Under the pieces are notes generated by a model that saw only the letters and a list, made by a program, of their open reading frames with translations, did no database searches and was not told where the DNA came from. A DNA stretch of 64,000 bases from the NCBI RefSeq assembly GCF_004153455.1, contig NZ_SDQE01000001.1:310001-374000 (forward strand). The letters run 5' to 3'. The DNA is from Allopusillimonas ginsengisoli (lineage in GTDB: Bacteria > Pseudomonadota > Gammaproteobacteria > Burkholderiales > Burkholderiaceae_B). The translations under genes and the position numbers were made by a program. Positions within the stretch are counted from its first letter, which is position 1. Each line of letters starts with the position of its first letter. This document shows positions 26,799 through 36,150 of this stretch, piece by piece.

Positions 26799-28157
26799 TC
26801 AAGAAAGCGTAGTATCGCCCGCTACTGGAAGCGTAAGTCGTGCTTCCAGCCCGCCGCCATCCCGTTCCAGAAGCTCAAATGCGCCCGCATGTCGACGTGC
26901 AATCGCGTTCACAATAGATAGGCCTAGTCCGTAGCCGGGTATTTTTGGGTCTCCACGCCAAAACCGATTAACTGCTTGAGCCCGCTCTTGCGCATTCAGG
27001 CCAGCGCCTTCGTCCAGCACACTAATGTGCATGGTGCCATTGCTTTGCGGCTCCAAGCGAATCGTAATGGGAGTGTCGGTGGGCGCGTAGCGTATTGCAT
27101 TATCAATTAGGTTTTGAATTGCCCCAACTAGAAGTGGTCGGGCGGCGCGTACCGGTCGCGAGTTGTCAGCCCCTTGCACCGATATCCTACCTATAGAATC
27201 ACCGTACATTGGCTTCAATGCCTCAATTGCAATGGATGCAGCCTCAATCGGATCGCTAACCTCCTTCGCGACAGAATGGCCTTCTAACCGCGCCAGATCA
27301 AGCAAACGCTGAAGGATATTCTGCAGCTGCTGTACCCCTTGGTCTGCGCTGGTGAGGGCTGCTTCCATGGTGGCTTTTTCATCTCGCCGTTGCAACGCAA
27401 GCTTCGCCACTTGAATGTGTGTTTTCACACCGGTAAGGGGAGTACGCAATTCGTGCGCCGCGCTATCGGTGAATCGGCGCTCTCGCACGATTGCGTCCTG
27501 TAGTCTCTCCAAAAGTTGCTCGATCGTATGCAGGAGCGGCTGTAACTCTACAGGGGCCTTCACCTCAGGCAATGGACTATCGTCGCCGGGCCGGCGCCGT
27601 GCCAGAAGGCTACGAATACGCTCCACGGGCGCCAGTCCACGGGTAATGCCCAACCACAGCACGATCAGGGTGCCAAACAAAGCGACAACGAACGGCACCC
27701 CTGCCGAAAGGATCAACTCTTTGACCAATGCCTCTCTGACGTCGATGCTGTCGGCGGTAGCGATCTGAACGTCGCCCTGCCGCAGTACATAGGTACGCCA
27801 TCGCTTATTACCGTATATATAGGTACTGAAGCCTGGATCAGCATGCATCAGTTCCGGACTGCCTGCCGTACGTGCCACGGTTTCAATCACGACTTCACCG
27901 CGCACGAGGCTTACTTCGCACGCCACCCCATCTCGGGCGACGACGTCCAATGGCTTATCACCCATTGCGGCAATATCTTGAGGTTCGGGAAATTGGGAAA
28001 CCAGCCCGGCAACCATTCGTGCGGACGCCGCCAGACGGTTGTCCAATGCCTGGCCTAACGACTGACGGGCGTCAATGAACATCCAGGTCGCCACCAAAGT
28101 CCAAAGCGCAGTCAGCGAAATACCGATATACAGCAAAAGGCGCAAGCGCAGACTCAT
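26799..28157 (-). CDS. QseC/PmrB-like sensor histidine kinase
   Basis: A 452-residue inner-membrane kinase: two transmembrane helices (about 5-25 and 155-175) around a periplasmic sensor, a HAMP-like linker, a dimerisation domain with the phosphorylated His in DSAAHELRTPLTG, and an HATPase domain with N box QNLIDNAIRYAP and G boxes (VLDEGAGL, GYGLGLSI). The signal is not evident; copper, redox state or cationic stress are guesses. Its start overlaps the response-regulator stop. Confidence 0.9.
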   Translation of the reverse strand: MSLRLRLLLYIGISLTALWTLVATWMFIDARQSLGQALDNRLAASARMVAGLVSQFPEPQDIAAMGDKPLDVVARDGVACEVSLVRGEVVIETVARTAGSPELMHADPGFSTYIYGNKRWRTYVLRQGDVQIATADSIDVREALVKELILSAGVPFVVALFGTLIVLWLGITRGLAPVERIRSLLARRRPGDDSPLPEVKAPVELQPLLHTIEQLLERLQDAIVRERRFTDSAAHELRTPLTGVKTHIQVAKLALQRRDEKATMEAALTSADQGVQQLQNILQRLLDLARLEGHSVAKEVSDPIEAASIAIEALKPMYGDSIGRISVQGADNSRPVRAARPLLVGAIQNLIDNAIRYAPTDTPITIRLEPQSNGTMHISVLDEGAGLNAQERAQAVNRFWRGDPKIPGYGLGLSIVNAIARRHAGAFELLERDGGGLEARLTLPVAGDTTLS

Positions 28158-28831
28158 GTTCCCACTACCTTCTCGGCTGAACCAAGCCTATAACCGAGTC
28201 CACGCACTGTTTCGACAATATTATTTCCGAGCTTGCGGCGCAAATGATAAATATGTACGTTGATCGCATTGCTTTCCACGTTCTGCTCATAACCATAGAC
28301 GCTATCGCAAAGCTGCTCTGTACTAAGGATGGCCTGGGGATTCTGCAGCAAGGCGCGCAATAATGACAACTCGCGACGTGCCAGCGCTACCGGCTCATCG
28401 GCTAGCCATACTCGGCCTGTCGACGAACAGAACTTCAGTTCCCCGTGATTCATGCAGTCGGTGTTGCGGCCCGCGACCCGGCGCGTCAGTACGTGCAACC
28501 GTGCCTGCAACTCATCCAACTCGAAAGGTTTGACCAGGTAATCATCAGCCCCTCCAAGTAGTCCCTCCACACGATGGCTGAGCGCGTCACGTGCCGTCAA
28601 TACGAGAACGGGAAGATCACGACCTTCTTCGCGCCAACGGCGCAGCAATGCCATTCCATCTTCGTCTGGCAGCCCAAGATCAAGGATGCATACATCAAAG
28701 TATGACGTCGCCAATGCAGCATCCGCCAAGTTAGCCGTGCTCACGTGGTCGATCGTCAAGCCATGCAATCTCAGTCCCGCCACAATACCGCTCGCGACGA
28801 GGAGATCATCTTCTACGAGCAAAATATGCAT
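28154..28831 (-). CDS. OmpR/PmrA-QseB-type response regulator
   Basis: A 225-residue regulator: receiver domain with the acidic pocket EDD and phosphorylated Asp in CILDLGLPDEDG, conserved VKPFEL, and an OmpR-type winged helix (RRELSLLRALLQNP, ESNAINVHIYHLRRKLG). It is divergent from ccoN. PmrA/QseB-type boxes in front of dsbD, ccoN and ccmA make those its likely targets; this is inferred from motif identity and synteny. Confidence 0.92.
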   Translation of the reverse strand: MHILLVEDDLLVASGIVAGLRLHGLTIDHVSTANLADAALATSYFDVCILDLGLPDEDGMALLRRWREEGRDLPVLVLTARDALSHRVEGLLGGADDYLVKPFELDELQARLHVLTRRVAGRNTDCMNHGELKFCSSTGRVWLADEPVALARRELSLLRALLQNPQAILSTEQLCDSVYGYEQNVESNAINVHIYHLRRKLGNNIVETVRGLGYRLGSAEKVVGT

Positions 28832-28890
28832 TTCATTATCCTTGCGTACAAGCGCCGGAAACCTTCTGAACTCTCAATCAAGCAAAAATC

Positions 28891-28962
28891 TTAACAGTCT
28901 TTCAAGCTTTGCTCACCCTCGCATCACCTCTTAATGCTGCCTTAATTCTGGCAACTTATTGT
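28891..28962 (+). promoter_or_regulatory. PmrA-type box and -10 for ccoN
   Basis: CTTAAT-N5-CTTAAT (28930-28946) is a perfect PmrA-type tandem site. TATTGT (28957-28962) follows after exactly 10 nt. A weaker site, CTTAAC-N5-TTCAAG (28891-28907), lies closer to the response-regulator gene and might serve autoregulation. Confidence 0.7.
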
Positions 28963-29067
28963 GTCTCCAATTTGGCTGTATTTAATCTGGATTGCCACGT
29001 ATCTCCTGAGGCAGCACCGGATACGACTCTACCGGATGCAGCCCCTATGGAAGCGGACACGTATGCT

Positions 29068-30663
29068 ATGACACCTATACTGGGAACCTTGCTAGCGACA
29101 AGCTTTGTCGCTTCATTGGTGGCGCTGGGCATTCTCGTCTGGGCTGTTGCCAATAAGTTGATATTCGTGGGTAAAGCCGAGGCTTCCACGATTTTCATGG
29201 AAGGAGAGCTCGGCCATCCCGACGACAGCTCCTCTTTTGGTAAACAGAACGAGGACGAATCACATCACTTCGACGTATTGCGCGCTGGCATCGATCGCGC
29301 CGGGAAGGGCCCAGTTCTGGTTCTGATCACGGCTGGCATTCTCTGGCTACTGATAGGCTCAACATTCGGCGTCATTGCATCCTTGAAGCTGCACTGGCCA
29401 GATTGGCTCGCGGATGTTGCGCAGATCACTTTTGGCCGTGCACGCACACTACATCTGAATATCGTTGCCTATGGCTGGCTTTCGGTCACAGGCATCGGCG
29501 TGGCTTTATGGCTGTTGCCACGAATCTTCCACACGCCCCTTCGACGGCCCAATATGGCCTATCTTGGGGCCTTTCTTTGGACGCTGGGTGTTCTGGGTGG
29601 GACCATCGCCGTCGCTAACGGCTGGTCCGATGGCATTGAGTGGCTGGAATTCCCATGGCAAATCGACTTGGTGCTTGCATTGGGCGGTTTCTTCCTTGCC
29701 TGGCCTGCGATTGAGACTGCTGCACGGCGGAAATCACGTCACATCTATGTGTCTGGCTGGTATTTCTTAGCCGGCATGGTGTGGTTTCCCTTCTTGTTCC
29801 TGGTGGCGAACATACCCGGCCTGCACGTGGGCGCTCAGCAGGCGACAGTGAATTGGTGGTTCGCCCATAACGTGCTGGGATTGTGGCTGACGCCCATGGG
29901 CGTTGGCATGGCCTACTACATTATTCCCAAGATCATCGGCAAACCGGTGTATTCATACAACGTCTCGCTCCTCGGTTTTTGGAGCCTGGCGTTGTTCTAC
30001 AGCCAGGTCGGCATCCACCACCTGATGGGCGGACCGATCCCGACCTGGGCGGTGACGCTGTCTGTTGTCCATAGCATCATGATGTTTGTCCCGGTAATCG
30101 CCGTTGCGATCAACCAGCACGTCACTGTCGCCACCAACATGTGGGCGTTCAAGCAGTCAATGTCGCTCCGGTTCGTATGGATCGGCGCGCTGATGTACAC
30201 CCTCTCTTCCTTTCAGGGCTCAATCGAGGCAATACGTTCGGTCAACTCGATCACTCACTTCACCCATTACACCGTCGGGCACGCACACCTGGGCGCCTAT
30301 GGCTTCGTTTCGCTTGTGCTGTTTGGCACTCTCTATTACATGATGCCGCACATCGTTGGCCGGCGCTGGCCCTACCCGAAACTGGTGCAAACGCATTTTT
30401 GGCTGGTGGTGGTCGGATTCACGATCTACTTCGTCTCCCTGACCATCGCTGGCGTCCTGCAAGGCATGGGGTTGATGGATCCGGGATCGAGCTTTGCCGA
30501 AATCACCCGATCGATGATTCCTTATCTTGAAGGCCGATCCATCGGCGGCACGTTGATGACCTTGGGCCACTTCGTCTTTGCCGCACATTTCGCCTTGCTG
30601 CTGCTGAAAAAAGAATCGAGCACCAATTCCGTCGATACGTTCGCTCCTGTGAAAGCGTCATGA
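29068..30663 (+). CDS. ccoN: cbb3-type cytochrome c oxidase subunit I
   Basis: The haem-copper catalytic subunit, 531 residues from ATG 29068; a start at ATG 29047 is possible. It keeps the low-spin haem ligand (RTLHLNIVAYG), the CuB ligands WWFAHN and VGIHHLMGG, the cbb3-specific tyrosine six residues before that HH pair (FYSQVGIHH), and the His pair GHAHLGAYGF. It reduces oxygen at high affinity while pumping protons. An N-terminal extension with one more helix (LLATSFVASLVALGILVWAV) precedes the usual core, so it is about 50 residues longer than common CcoN. The frame is open further upstream, but without a convincing start. Confidence 0.93.
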   Translation: MTPILGTLLATSFVASLVALGILVWAVANKLIFVGKAEASTIFMEGELGHPDDSSSFGKQNEDESHHFDVLRAGIDRAGKGPVLVLITAGILWLLIGSTFGVIASLKLHWPDWLADVAQITFGRARTLHLNIVAYGWLSVTGIGVALWLLPRIFHTPLRRPNMAYLGAFLWTLGVLGGTIAVANGWSDGIEWLEFPWQIDLVLALGGFFLAWPAIETAARRKSRHIYVSGWYFLAGMVWFPFLFLVANIPGLHVGAQQATVNWWFAHNVLGLWLTPMGVGMAYYIIPKIIGKPVYSYNVSLLGFWSLALFYSQVGIHHLMGGPIPTWAVTLSVVHSIMMFVPVIAVAINQHVTVATNMWAFKQSMSLRFVWIGALMYTLSSFQGSIEAIRSVNSITHFTHYTVGHAHLGAYGFVSLVLFGTLYYMMPHIVGRRWPYPKLVQTHFWLVVVGFTIYFVSLTIAGVLQGMGLMDPGSSFAEITRSMIPYLEGRSIGGTLMTLGHFVFAAHFALLLLKKESSTNSVDTFAPVKAS

Positions 30664-31310
30664 ACAAACTTTTGCCACTTCTCATTGGCGCAATTGGCGT
30701 CTTGCTGCTCGCCACACTGATGCTGGTGATTCTGCCCGCCTGGCAGCTTCGCACATCGCAGCCGCCGGCGCAGCTCCAGCCCTACACCGAGCAGCAGTTG
30801 TTCGGACGCCAGCAGTACGTCGCCAACGGTTGTATCTACTGCCACAGCCAGCAGCCCCGCTCCACAGGCCAAACGCTATTCGACGGCGCCCGCGGCTGGG
30901 GCCGCGCCTCGACGCCGGGAGACTATTTCTACGACACGCCCCACCTGCTGGGCACCATGCGTACCGGCCCCGACCTGCTCAACGTCGGCGCCCGCCTGAA
31001 AAGCCGCGATTGGCATCTGACGCACCTGTACCAGCCGCGCGCCATCTTCGATTGGAGCATCATGCCTTCATATCCCTATATGTTCGACGTGAAGGATGAA
31101 GCTGCGCAGGACGACGTCGTGGTGCGCCTGCCCGCCCAGTTCCAGCCGCCGGGCGGCCGGGTGGTCGTGGCTCGCAAAGAAGCGCTGGATCTCGTCGAAT
31201 ACCTGCTCAGCCTGGATCGCACCTATCCGGCCAGCCACGAGGAATTGCAGAAGAGGGACCGCGGATATGACCACCGTCCGGAAACAGCGGCAGACGGGCA
31301 TGCGGGTTAG
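30660..31310 (+). CDS. ccoO: cbb3 oxidase subunit II, monohaem cytochrome c
   Basis: A 216-residue CcoO: one N-terminal membrane helix (LLIGAIGVLLLATLMLVIL) and a haem-c domain with NGCIYCHSQQPR, plus the family motifs GWGRASTPGDYFYD and TMRTGPDLLNVG. It takes electrons from cytochrome c to CcoN. It overlaps ccoN by ATGA. Haem attachment needs the Ccm machinery encoded 5 kb downstream. Confidence 0.94.
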   Translation: MNKLLPLLIGAIGVLLLATLMLVILPAWQLRTSQPPAQLQPYTEQQLFGRQQYVANGCIYCHSQQPRSTGQTLFDGARGWGRASTPGDYFYDTPHLLGTMRTGPDLLNVGARLKSRDWHLTHLYQPRAIFDWSIMPSYPYMFDVKDEAAQDDVVVRLPAQFQPPGGRVVVARKEALDLVEYLLSLDRTYPASHEELQKRDRGYDHRPETAADGHAG

Positions 31311-31317
31311 GAACGCC

Positions 31318-32136
31318 ATGAAAACTAATCACCACTCGACAACGCCCCGTGTCGACGACATCGATCCCACATTCGAACCTTGGGAGCCGCCCCGCCCGAT
31401 TCCCATTTTCCTGCTGGCGGTGCTCATCGCCTTGGCGCTGGCCGGCGTCGGCATCTATCTAAGCGACCTGGCTCCATGGACGGACTCCGGCTCGCCCGAT
31501 ACGGTCGCCAGTGGCCCGGTCGCGCCGGTGACGCCCGCAGTGCCTACTCCCATCGCGACGCAGGATGCACCCGAGCTGGTCCATGCCGGCCGAGGTAGCG
31601 TGTGGAGCTGCGCATCCTGCCATGGCGATCAGGGCGAGGGTGCCGGCAACACCCCCCGTCTTGCCGGCCTTTCAAAGGAATACCTGGCCAAGCAGCTGCG
31701 CGACTTCGCTTCCGACGAGCGCATTAACGAATCCATGCACTACGTGGCGCGCGAACTATCGGCTCACGATATTGCGGAAGTGACGGCCTACTATGCGAAC
31801 CTGCCCGTCCCCCAGTTGATGCTGCCGCACTCCGATGCCGACATGGAGAGAGGCCGCCTGCTGTTCGAAAAAGGTGACTGGAAACTGGACGTGCCTGCAT
31901 GCGTCAGTTGCCACGGAGACCAGGGACAAGGCGTGGGTGTCTCCTTCCCGCCCCTGGCTGCGCAACAGCCCGAATACTTGTTCGGCCAGTTGGCCGCCTG
32001 GAAAGGTGGTCACCGGCACAACTCACCGCAATCCTTAATGGACGACATCGCGAGCCGACTGTCCTACCAGGATCTGTATGCGGTATCCAATTATGCGGCG
32101 TCCTTGCCGGGAGACCGCGACGACACTGTCAAGTAA
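31318..32136 (+). CDS. CcoP-like membrane-anchored dihaem cytochrome c
   Basis: A 272-residue protein from ATG 31318: one membrane helix (IPIFLLAVLIALALAGVGIYL) and two haem sites, CASCHGDQGEGAG and CVSCHGDQGQGVG. Position directly after ccoNO and a two-haem, single-anchor layout fit subunit III (CcoP), but the sequence is closer to free dihaem c4/c5-type cytochromes and lacks the usual CcoP N-terminus. No ccoQ is seen. I take it as the electron-entry subunit or a dedicated donor. Confidence 0.8.
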   Translation: MKTNHHSTTPRVDDIDPTFEPWEPPRPIPIFLLAVLIALALAGVGIYLSDLAPWTDSGSPDTVASGPVAPVTPAVPTPIATQDAPELVHAGRGSVWSCASCHGDQGEGAGNTPRLAGLSKEYLAKQLRDFASDERINESMHYVARELSAHDIAEVTAYYANLPVPQLMLPHSDADMERGRLLFEKGDWKLDVPACVSCHGDQGQGVGVSFPPLAAQQPEYLFGQLAAWKGGHRHNSPQSLMDDIASRLSYQDLYAVSNYAASLPGDRDDTVK

Positions 32137-32151
32137 GCATAGAGAGCCAAG

Positions 32152-33258
32152 ATGACACAAAACCATTCCTCTAACCGGCCGGAGCCGGGCATACGCAAGC
32201 GGATGTCAGGCGCCCGGCGGTTAGCCTGGAGCGCGGGACTGGGCATCCTGTTGTTCGGCGCCGGCTACCTGATTCATGACAGCGGCCTGATGTCGTTCTC
32301 TTTCACTTCCGAGAAAGGCGGCATTACCCAGATCGGCAGCCAGGTCTACACACGTGAAGCCATGGAGTCCGACCGCAAGACACACCAAGCAGACAGGGCT
32401 GCGCCCACAGCCGGCATGCCAGTCGGTGCCGATGGCTATTACTCACCTCCATCGGAAAACAGTATTCCTGACAGTCCCTACGGCGATGCCGTCAAGCGAG
32501 GCCGCGCCATCTTCATGGAAACGTCGACCATGGTGTCCGAGCACGTCGGCAATACGCTCGCTTGCGTCAATTGCCACCTTGATGCCGGACGCCGAGAAAA
32601 TTCAGCTCCCATGTGGGGCGCCTATGTGCGTTATCCAGCGTACCGAAGCAAGACAAAGTCAATCAGTACCATCGAGGACCGCATCAAGGGCTGTTTCACG
32701 TACTCAATGAATGCACAGGGCTCACCATCGGGCCAGCCTCCACCAGCCGGGAGCGATATCTACCGCGACTTGACAACCTACTTCTATTGGATGGCCGATG
32801 GTGCGTCCACGGGAGAAAAGTTACCTGGCTCAGGCTATCCCAAGCTCAAGAAACCCGAAGAAGACTACGACGTGATGCGCGGACAGACAGTCTACGCGCA
32901 GAACTGCGCCCTGTGCCATGGCGCGGATGGCCAGGGCCAGCGAGATCCCGACAGCGGTGTGGTGTTTCCCCCGCTCTGGGGCCCGAACTCCTACAACTGG
33001 GGCGCGGGCATGGCGCGTATCGATACGGCCGCCGGCTTCATCAAGGCCAACATGCCGCTGGGCAAGCCATTCTCGCTGACCGACCAGGAAGCTTGGGACG
33101 TTGCAGCTTTCGTCGACAGCCATGAACGCCCCAAGGATCCCCGTCAGACCGGCACCCTCGAAGAGGCGCGCGTCGAATTCCATGATGGGGAGGAAAGCTT
33201 CTACGGCAAGGCAGTCAACGGGAAGGTCGTCGGCGGGGGTACGGAACAAGAGGACTGA
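32152..33258 (+). CDS. TsdA-like dihaem cytochrome (thiosulfate dehydrogenase family)
   Basis: A 368-residue dihaem cytochrome with an N-terminal anchor (LAWSAGLGILLFGAGYLI). Haem 1 is at LACVNCHLDAG and haem 2 at NCALCHGADGQG. Between them is RIKGCFTYSMNAQG, the segment that in TsdA supplies the unusual Cys ligand to the catalytic haem, so a bifunctional thiosulfate dehydrogenase/tetrathionate reductase is likely. The membrane anchor differs from soluble TsdA and would place it beside the oxidase. It is 15 bp after the dihaem gene. Thiosulfate electrons could flow straight to the cbb3 oxidase. Confidence 0.82.
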   Translation: MTQNHSSNRPEPGIRKRMSGARRLAWSAGLGILLFGAGYLIHDSGLMSFSFTSEKGGITQIGSQVYTREAMESDRKTHQADRAAPTAGMPVGADGYYSPPSENSIPDSPYGDAVKRGRAIFMETSTMVSEHVGNTLACVNCHLDAGRRENSAPMWGAYVRYPAYRSKTKSISTIEDRIKGCFTYSMNAQGSPSGQPPPAGSDIYRDLTTYFYWMADGASTGEKLPGSGYPKLKKPEEDYDVMRGQTVYAQNCALCHGADGQGQRDPDSGVVFPPLWGPNSYNWGAGMARIDTAAGFIKANMPLGKPFSLTDQEAWDVAAFVDSHERPKDPRQTGTLEEARVEFHDGEESFYGKAVNGKVVGGGTEQED

Positions 33259-33265
33259 TCACGCC

Positions 33266-35521
33266 ATGCAGTCGACGACAACGGCCGCCGCAGCCAACAC
33301 ATTGGACCTAGAGTCGCTGCGCCCCGCCGGACGCATGATTTTTTCCGTGCGCGGCATGTTCTGCGCCAGTTGCGCCATGGCGGTGCAGCGCGTCATCGAT
33401 AAAGCGCCGGGAGTGCTGGAGAGCAACGTAAATTTCACCTCCGGCTCCGCCTTAGTTCGGTGGGAACCGGCGCGCTTCGATTTTCAAAAGCTTTTTGATC
33501 GGGTGCAGGGCCTAGGCTACGAAATGTCGCCGCTGCTGGACGACAACGAGGTGAACCTATCCCTGGAAAAACAAGCATCGCGGATACGGCTGCAGTTGAT
33601 CGTTGCCGCCTTCTTCGGCATGTGGAGCATGCTGGGATCCTGGATGCTTTACTTTGGCATCGAGGCCGTGGCCGGTATCGATGCCTTGCTGGTAGGCTGG
33701 ACCGCAACCATTTTCAGCCTGCCGGTGGTTCTATACAGTGGCCTCGATTTTTATCGGGCGGGCTGGAAAACAGTGCGAGCCGGAGTTCCCGGCATGGATG
33801 CCCTCATATCGCTGGGCGTCTGGGGCTCCTTATTGCTGTCGCTATGGAACCTCACTCGAAATTCGCCCGCCGTATACGTCGATGCCGCCACGATGCTTAT
33901 CACATTCCTGTTGGTGGGGCGGCTGATCGAGATCCAGGCACGCAAGCACAGCATGGTAGCGATCGACGCCCTGCGCCAGCTCATGCCGGAAACGGCACGC
34001 ATCATCCAGCCTGACGGAAATAAAAAAATCGTTGCGCTGGAGTCGGTCCAGACGGGCTCACTAGTTTACGTGCTCGCTGGCGAACGCATACCTGTCGACG
34101 GGCTCATAGAAAAGGGCGCGTCGCAGGTAGACACGTCTTTGCTGACGGGAGAATCTCTGCCGCTGGAGCGCAGCGCCGGCGAGTACCTGCATGCCGGCAT
34201 GGTGAATCTGCAGGCCCCGTTAGTGCTGCGGGTGGAAAAATCTCAAGGCGAAAGATATGCCGATAAACTGGGTCTGCGCATGCATGAGCTGTTCGGCGCG
34301 AAGTCCTCGATGTCGAAACTCGCCGAACAATTTGCCCGATGGCTACTTCCAGTGGCTGGCGCGATATCGCTGCTTGCGCTCATGCGCCACCTATGGATGG
34401 GTATGGCCGTCGACCACGCATTACTAGCCTCGCTCTCGGTACTCGTCGCGGCTTGCCCCTGCGCCGTCGGGCTTGCCCTGCCGCTGGCATTCTCGGCAGG
34501 CAGTGCTCGCGCTTCGCGCGCCGGCATCCTGTTCAGGGATCCCGCCAGTGTCGAAGCCCTGGCGCGAGGCCGCACATTTGCGTTTGACAAGACGGGAACG
34601 CTCACGACGGGGCAATTGACAGTGGCGCGCATGACAAGCGAGCACCTGGCGCCCGACGATCTCCTACGAGTCGTCGCGAACGCGGAAACAGGCGTTGCCC
34701 ATCCTGTGGCCAACGCCATCGTCCAGCATGCTCGTTCTCGTGGAATCGAAGATCTGCCGCTGACGCCCCTTGTGGAGCGGCATCCGGCCGGCGTACGTTA
34801 TATCGCGCCCGATGGGGCGACATGGCTGATCGGAGCCGTCAAGTGGCTGGAGCGGCAGGGCGTGCGCTGCACCGAGAAGGAGGAAGCAGCCGCTGATCCC
34901 GCAACAGGCCCAGCACCAAGCGCCACAGCGCACATTTCTCGTAACGGACGATGGGAAGGCAAAATCGAACTGCAAGACAATATCCGGGCCGATTCGCTGA
35001 AGTCCTTGAACTTCCTGCGTAAAGAAGGCTGTCGAACTCTGCTGGTAACGGGCGATCACGCCATGGCGGCAAACTGGGTGGGTGAAAAACTTGGCTTTGC
35101 GCCGAAGCACGTTCACGCAGCCAGCAAGCCGGACGACAAAGTCGCAATCCTTCAGAAACATGGGCATGACACTGTTTTTGTCGGCGACGGCATCAACGAC
35201 ACGCTGGTCCTTGCTGCGGCCGGCTGCGGTGTGGCCGTCACTGGTGCAAATGCCATCGCCGTCACGGCCTCAGGCGTGGTGATCACGCGAGGCGGCATGA
35301 GCCAAGTGGTCCTGGCACGTCAAATGGCCCGCCACATCATGCGGCGAATCCGTCAAAACCTCTTTTTCTCGATCATCTACAACGTTGCAATCGTTGCGTT
35401 GTTCTTGCATATCGGCGTTACCCCCGGTGCGGCCGCCGTCGCCATGCTTCTAAGCAGCATGACGGTCCTCGGCAATTCTGCTCGTCCATTTCAGTCCGAC
35501 GGCTTGGCTGCTGCTCATTAA
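33266..35521 (+). CDS. Copper-transporting P1B-type ATPase (CtpA/CcoI-like)
   Basis: A 751-residue P1B-ATPase from ATG 33266, 7 bp after the cytochrome gene. It has an N-terminal heavy-metal-associated domain with GMFCASC, the transport motif AACPCAVG, TGES, the phosphorylation site DKTGTLTTG, and GDGIND. CPC indicates Cu(I). Sited with ccoNO, it most likely acts like CcoI/CtpA, moving copper to the periplasm for CuB insertion; detoxification is the alternative. HP appears as AHPVANA instead of the common EHP. No separate ccoG or ccoS was found. Confidence 0.92.
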   Translation: MQSTTTAAAANTLDLESLRPAGRMIFSVRGMFCASCAMAVQRVIDKAPGVLESNVNFTSGSALVRWEPARFDFQKLFDRVQGLGYEMSPLLDDNEVNLSLEKQASRIRLQLIVAAFFGMWSMLGSWMLYFGIEAVAGIDALLVGWTATIFSLPVVLYSGLDFYRAGWKTVRAGVPGMDALISLGVWGSLLLSLWNLTRNSPAVYVDAATMLITFLLVGRLIEIQARKHSMVAIDALRQLMPETARIIQPDGNKKIVALESVQTGSLVYVLAGERIPVDGLIEKGASQVDTSLLTGESLPLERSAGEYLHAGMVNLQAPLVLRVEKSQGERYADKLGLRMHELFGAKSSMSKLAEQFARWLLPVAGAISLLALMRHLWMGMAVDHALLASLSVLVAACPCAVGLALPLAFSAGSARASRAGILFRDPASVEALARGRTFAFDKTGTLTTGQLTVARMTSEHLAPDDLLRVVANAETGVAHPVANAIVQHARSRGIEDLPLTPLVERHPAGVRYIAPDGATWLIGAVKWLERQGVRCTEKEEAAADPATGPAPSATAHISRNGRWEGKIELQDNIRADSLKSLNFLRKEGCRTLLVTGDHAMAANWVGEKLGFAPKHVHAASKPDDKVAILQKHGHDTVFVGDGINDTLVLAAAGCGVAVTGANAIAVTASGVVITRGGMSQVVLARQMARHIMRRIRQNLFFSIIYNVAIVALFLHIGVTPGAAAVAMLLSSMTVLGNSARPFQSDGLAAAH

Positions 35522-35560
35522 GCAGCACCGCCAAATCTTTCATCCCTCTCGCCCGGAAAC

Positions 35561-35885
35561 TTAATCATAATCAGAGAACTAACCTCCGAGAGTTTTGACA
35601 CCACCATAGGCCTATCCGGCGTGCACGTTGTGCGCTTCTGGGCTAAATGGTGTGGACCGTGCCGGGCCATGTCGCCCCCGGTCAAGCAAACCTCCAATGA
35701 CATGGCCAAAGACGCCCACTTCGGTGAGATCAACGTTGATCATGCGCTGGCATTGACACATCGCTTCGGGGGTTCAGAACATACCGGCAGTCCTAGCATT
35801 CAAGAACGGCTCACTCGCGGATCGAACGGCAGGAGCGATTGGAAAAACGCAATTGAACAATTTCGTCAAGCAACACTTGGATTGA
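35561..35885 (+). pseudogene. trxA: Frameshifted thioredoxin
   Basis: A thioredoxin with the active site WAKWCGPCR begins in one frame (IIRELTSESFD upstream, but no good start codon) and is thrown out of frame at a G5 run (35768-35772). In the shifted frame the normal thioredoxin C-terminus follows (VQNIPAVLAFKNGSLADR to FVKQHLD, stop 35883-35885). One fewer G restores the gene. With the decayed trxB next to it, this is a dying thioredoxin system. Confidence 0.85.
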
Positions 35886-35889
35886 TCGA

Positions 35890-36150
35890 GTGAGCACGCA
35901 CCGCTCACTCATTATCCTCGGTTCAGATCCTGCGGGATGGGCCGCCGCCATCCATGCTGCACGTACCAATCTTAGGCTCGTGGTCATTACTGCTTAGAGC
36001 AAGGTGGTCAGTTGATGACTACTACAGAAGTCCATAATTGACTAGGCGATGCTCACCGCTTGGAGGGACCGGAGTTGTTCATCAGCGCGACCCAAAGGTT
36101 GAAACCGGAGTTACATACGGCCACTGCGCCTTTAATATTGACTTAATCGG
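35890..36150 (+). pseudogene. trxB: Thioredoxin reductase remnant
   Basis: From GTG 35890 the frame reads HRSLIILGSDPAGWAAAIHA, the N-terminal FAD-binding GxGPAG region of TrxB (Gly replaced by Asp). A stop follows, then EQGGQLMTTTEVHN, another stop and LGDAHRLEGPEL, all in TrxB order. Only about 85 of 315 codons remain. It is clearly non-functional. Confidence 0.85.

Noticed and set aside
28909-29067. N-terminal extension of CcoN from TTG 28909
   Set aside because: It would start inside the regulatory box region and has no ribosome site; the later ATG codons are more credible.
35557-35563. Single CTTAAT near the trxA remnant as another PmrA box
   Set aside because: The second half-site at the required spacing is missing.
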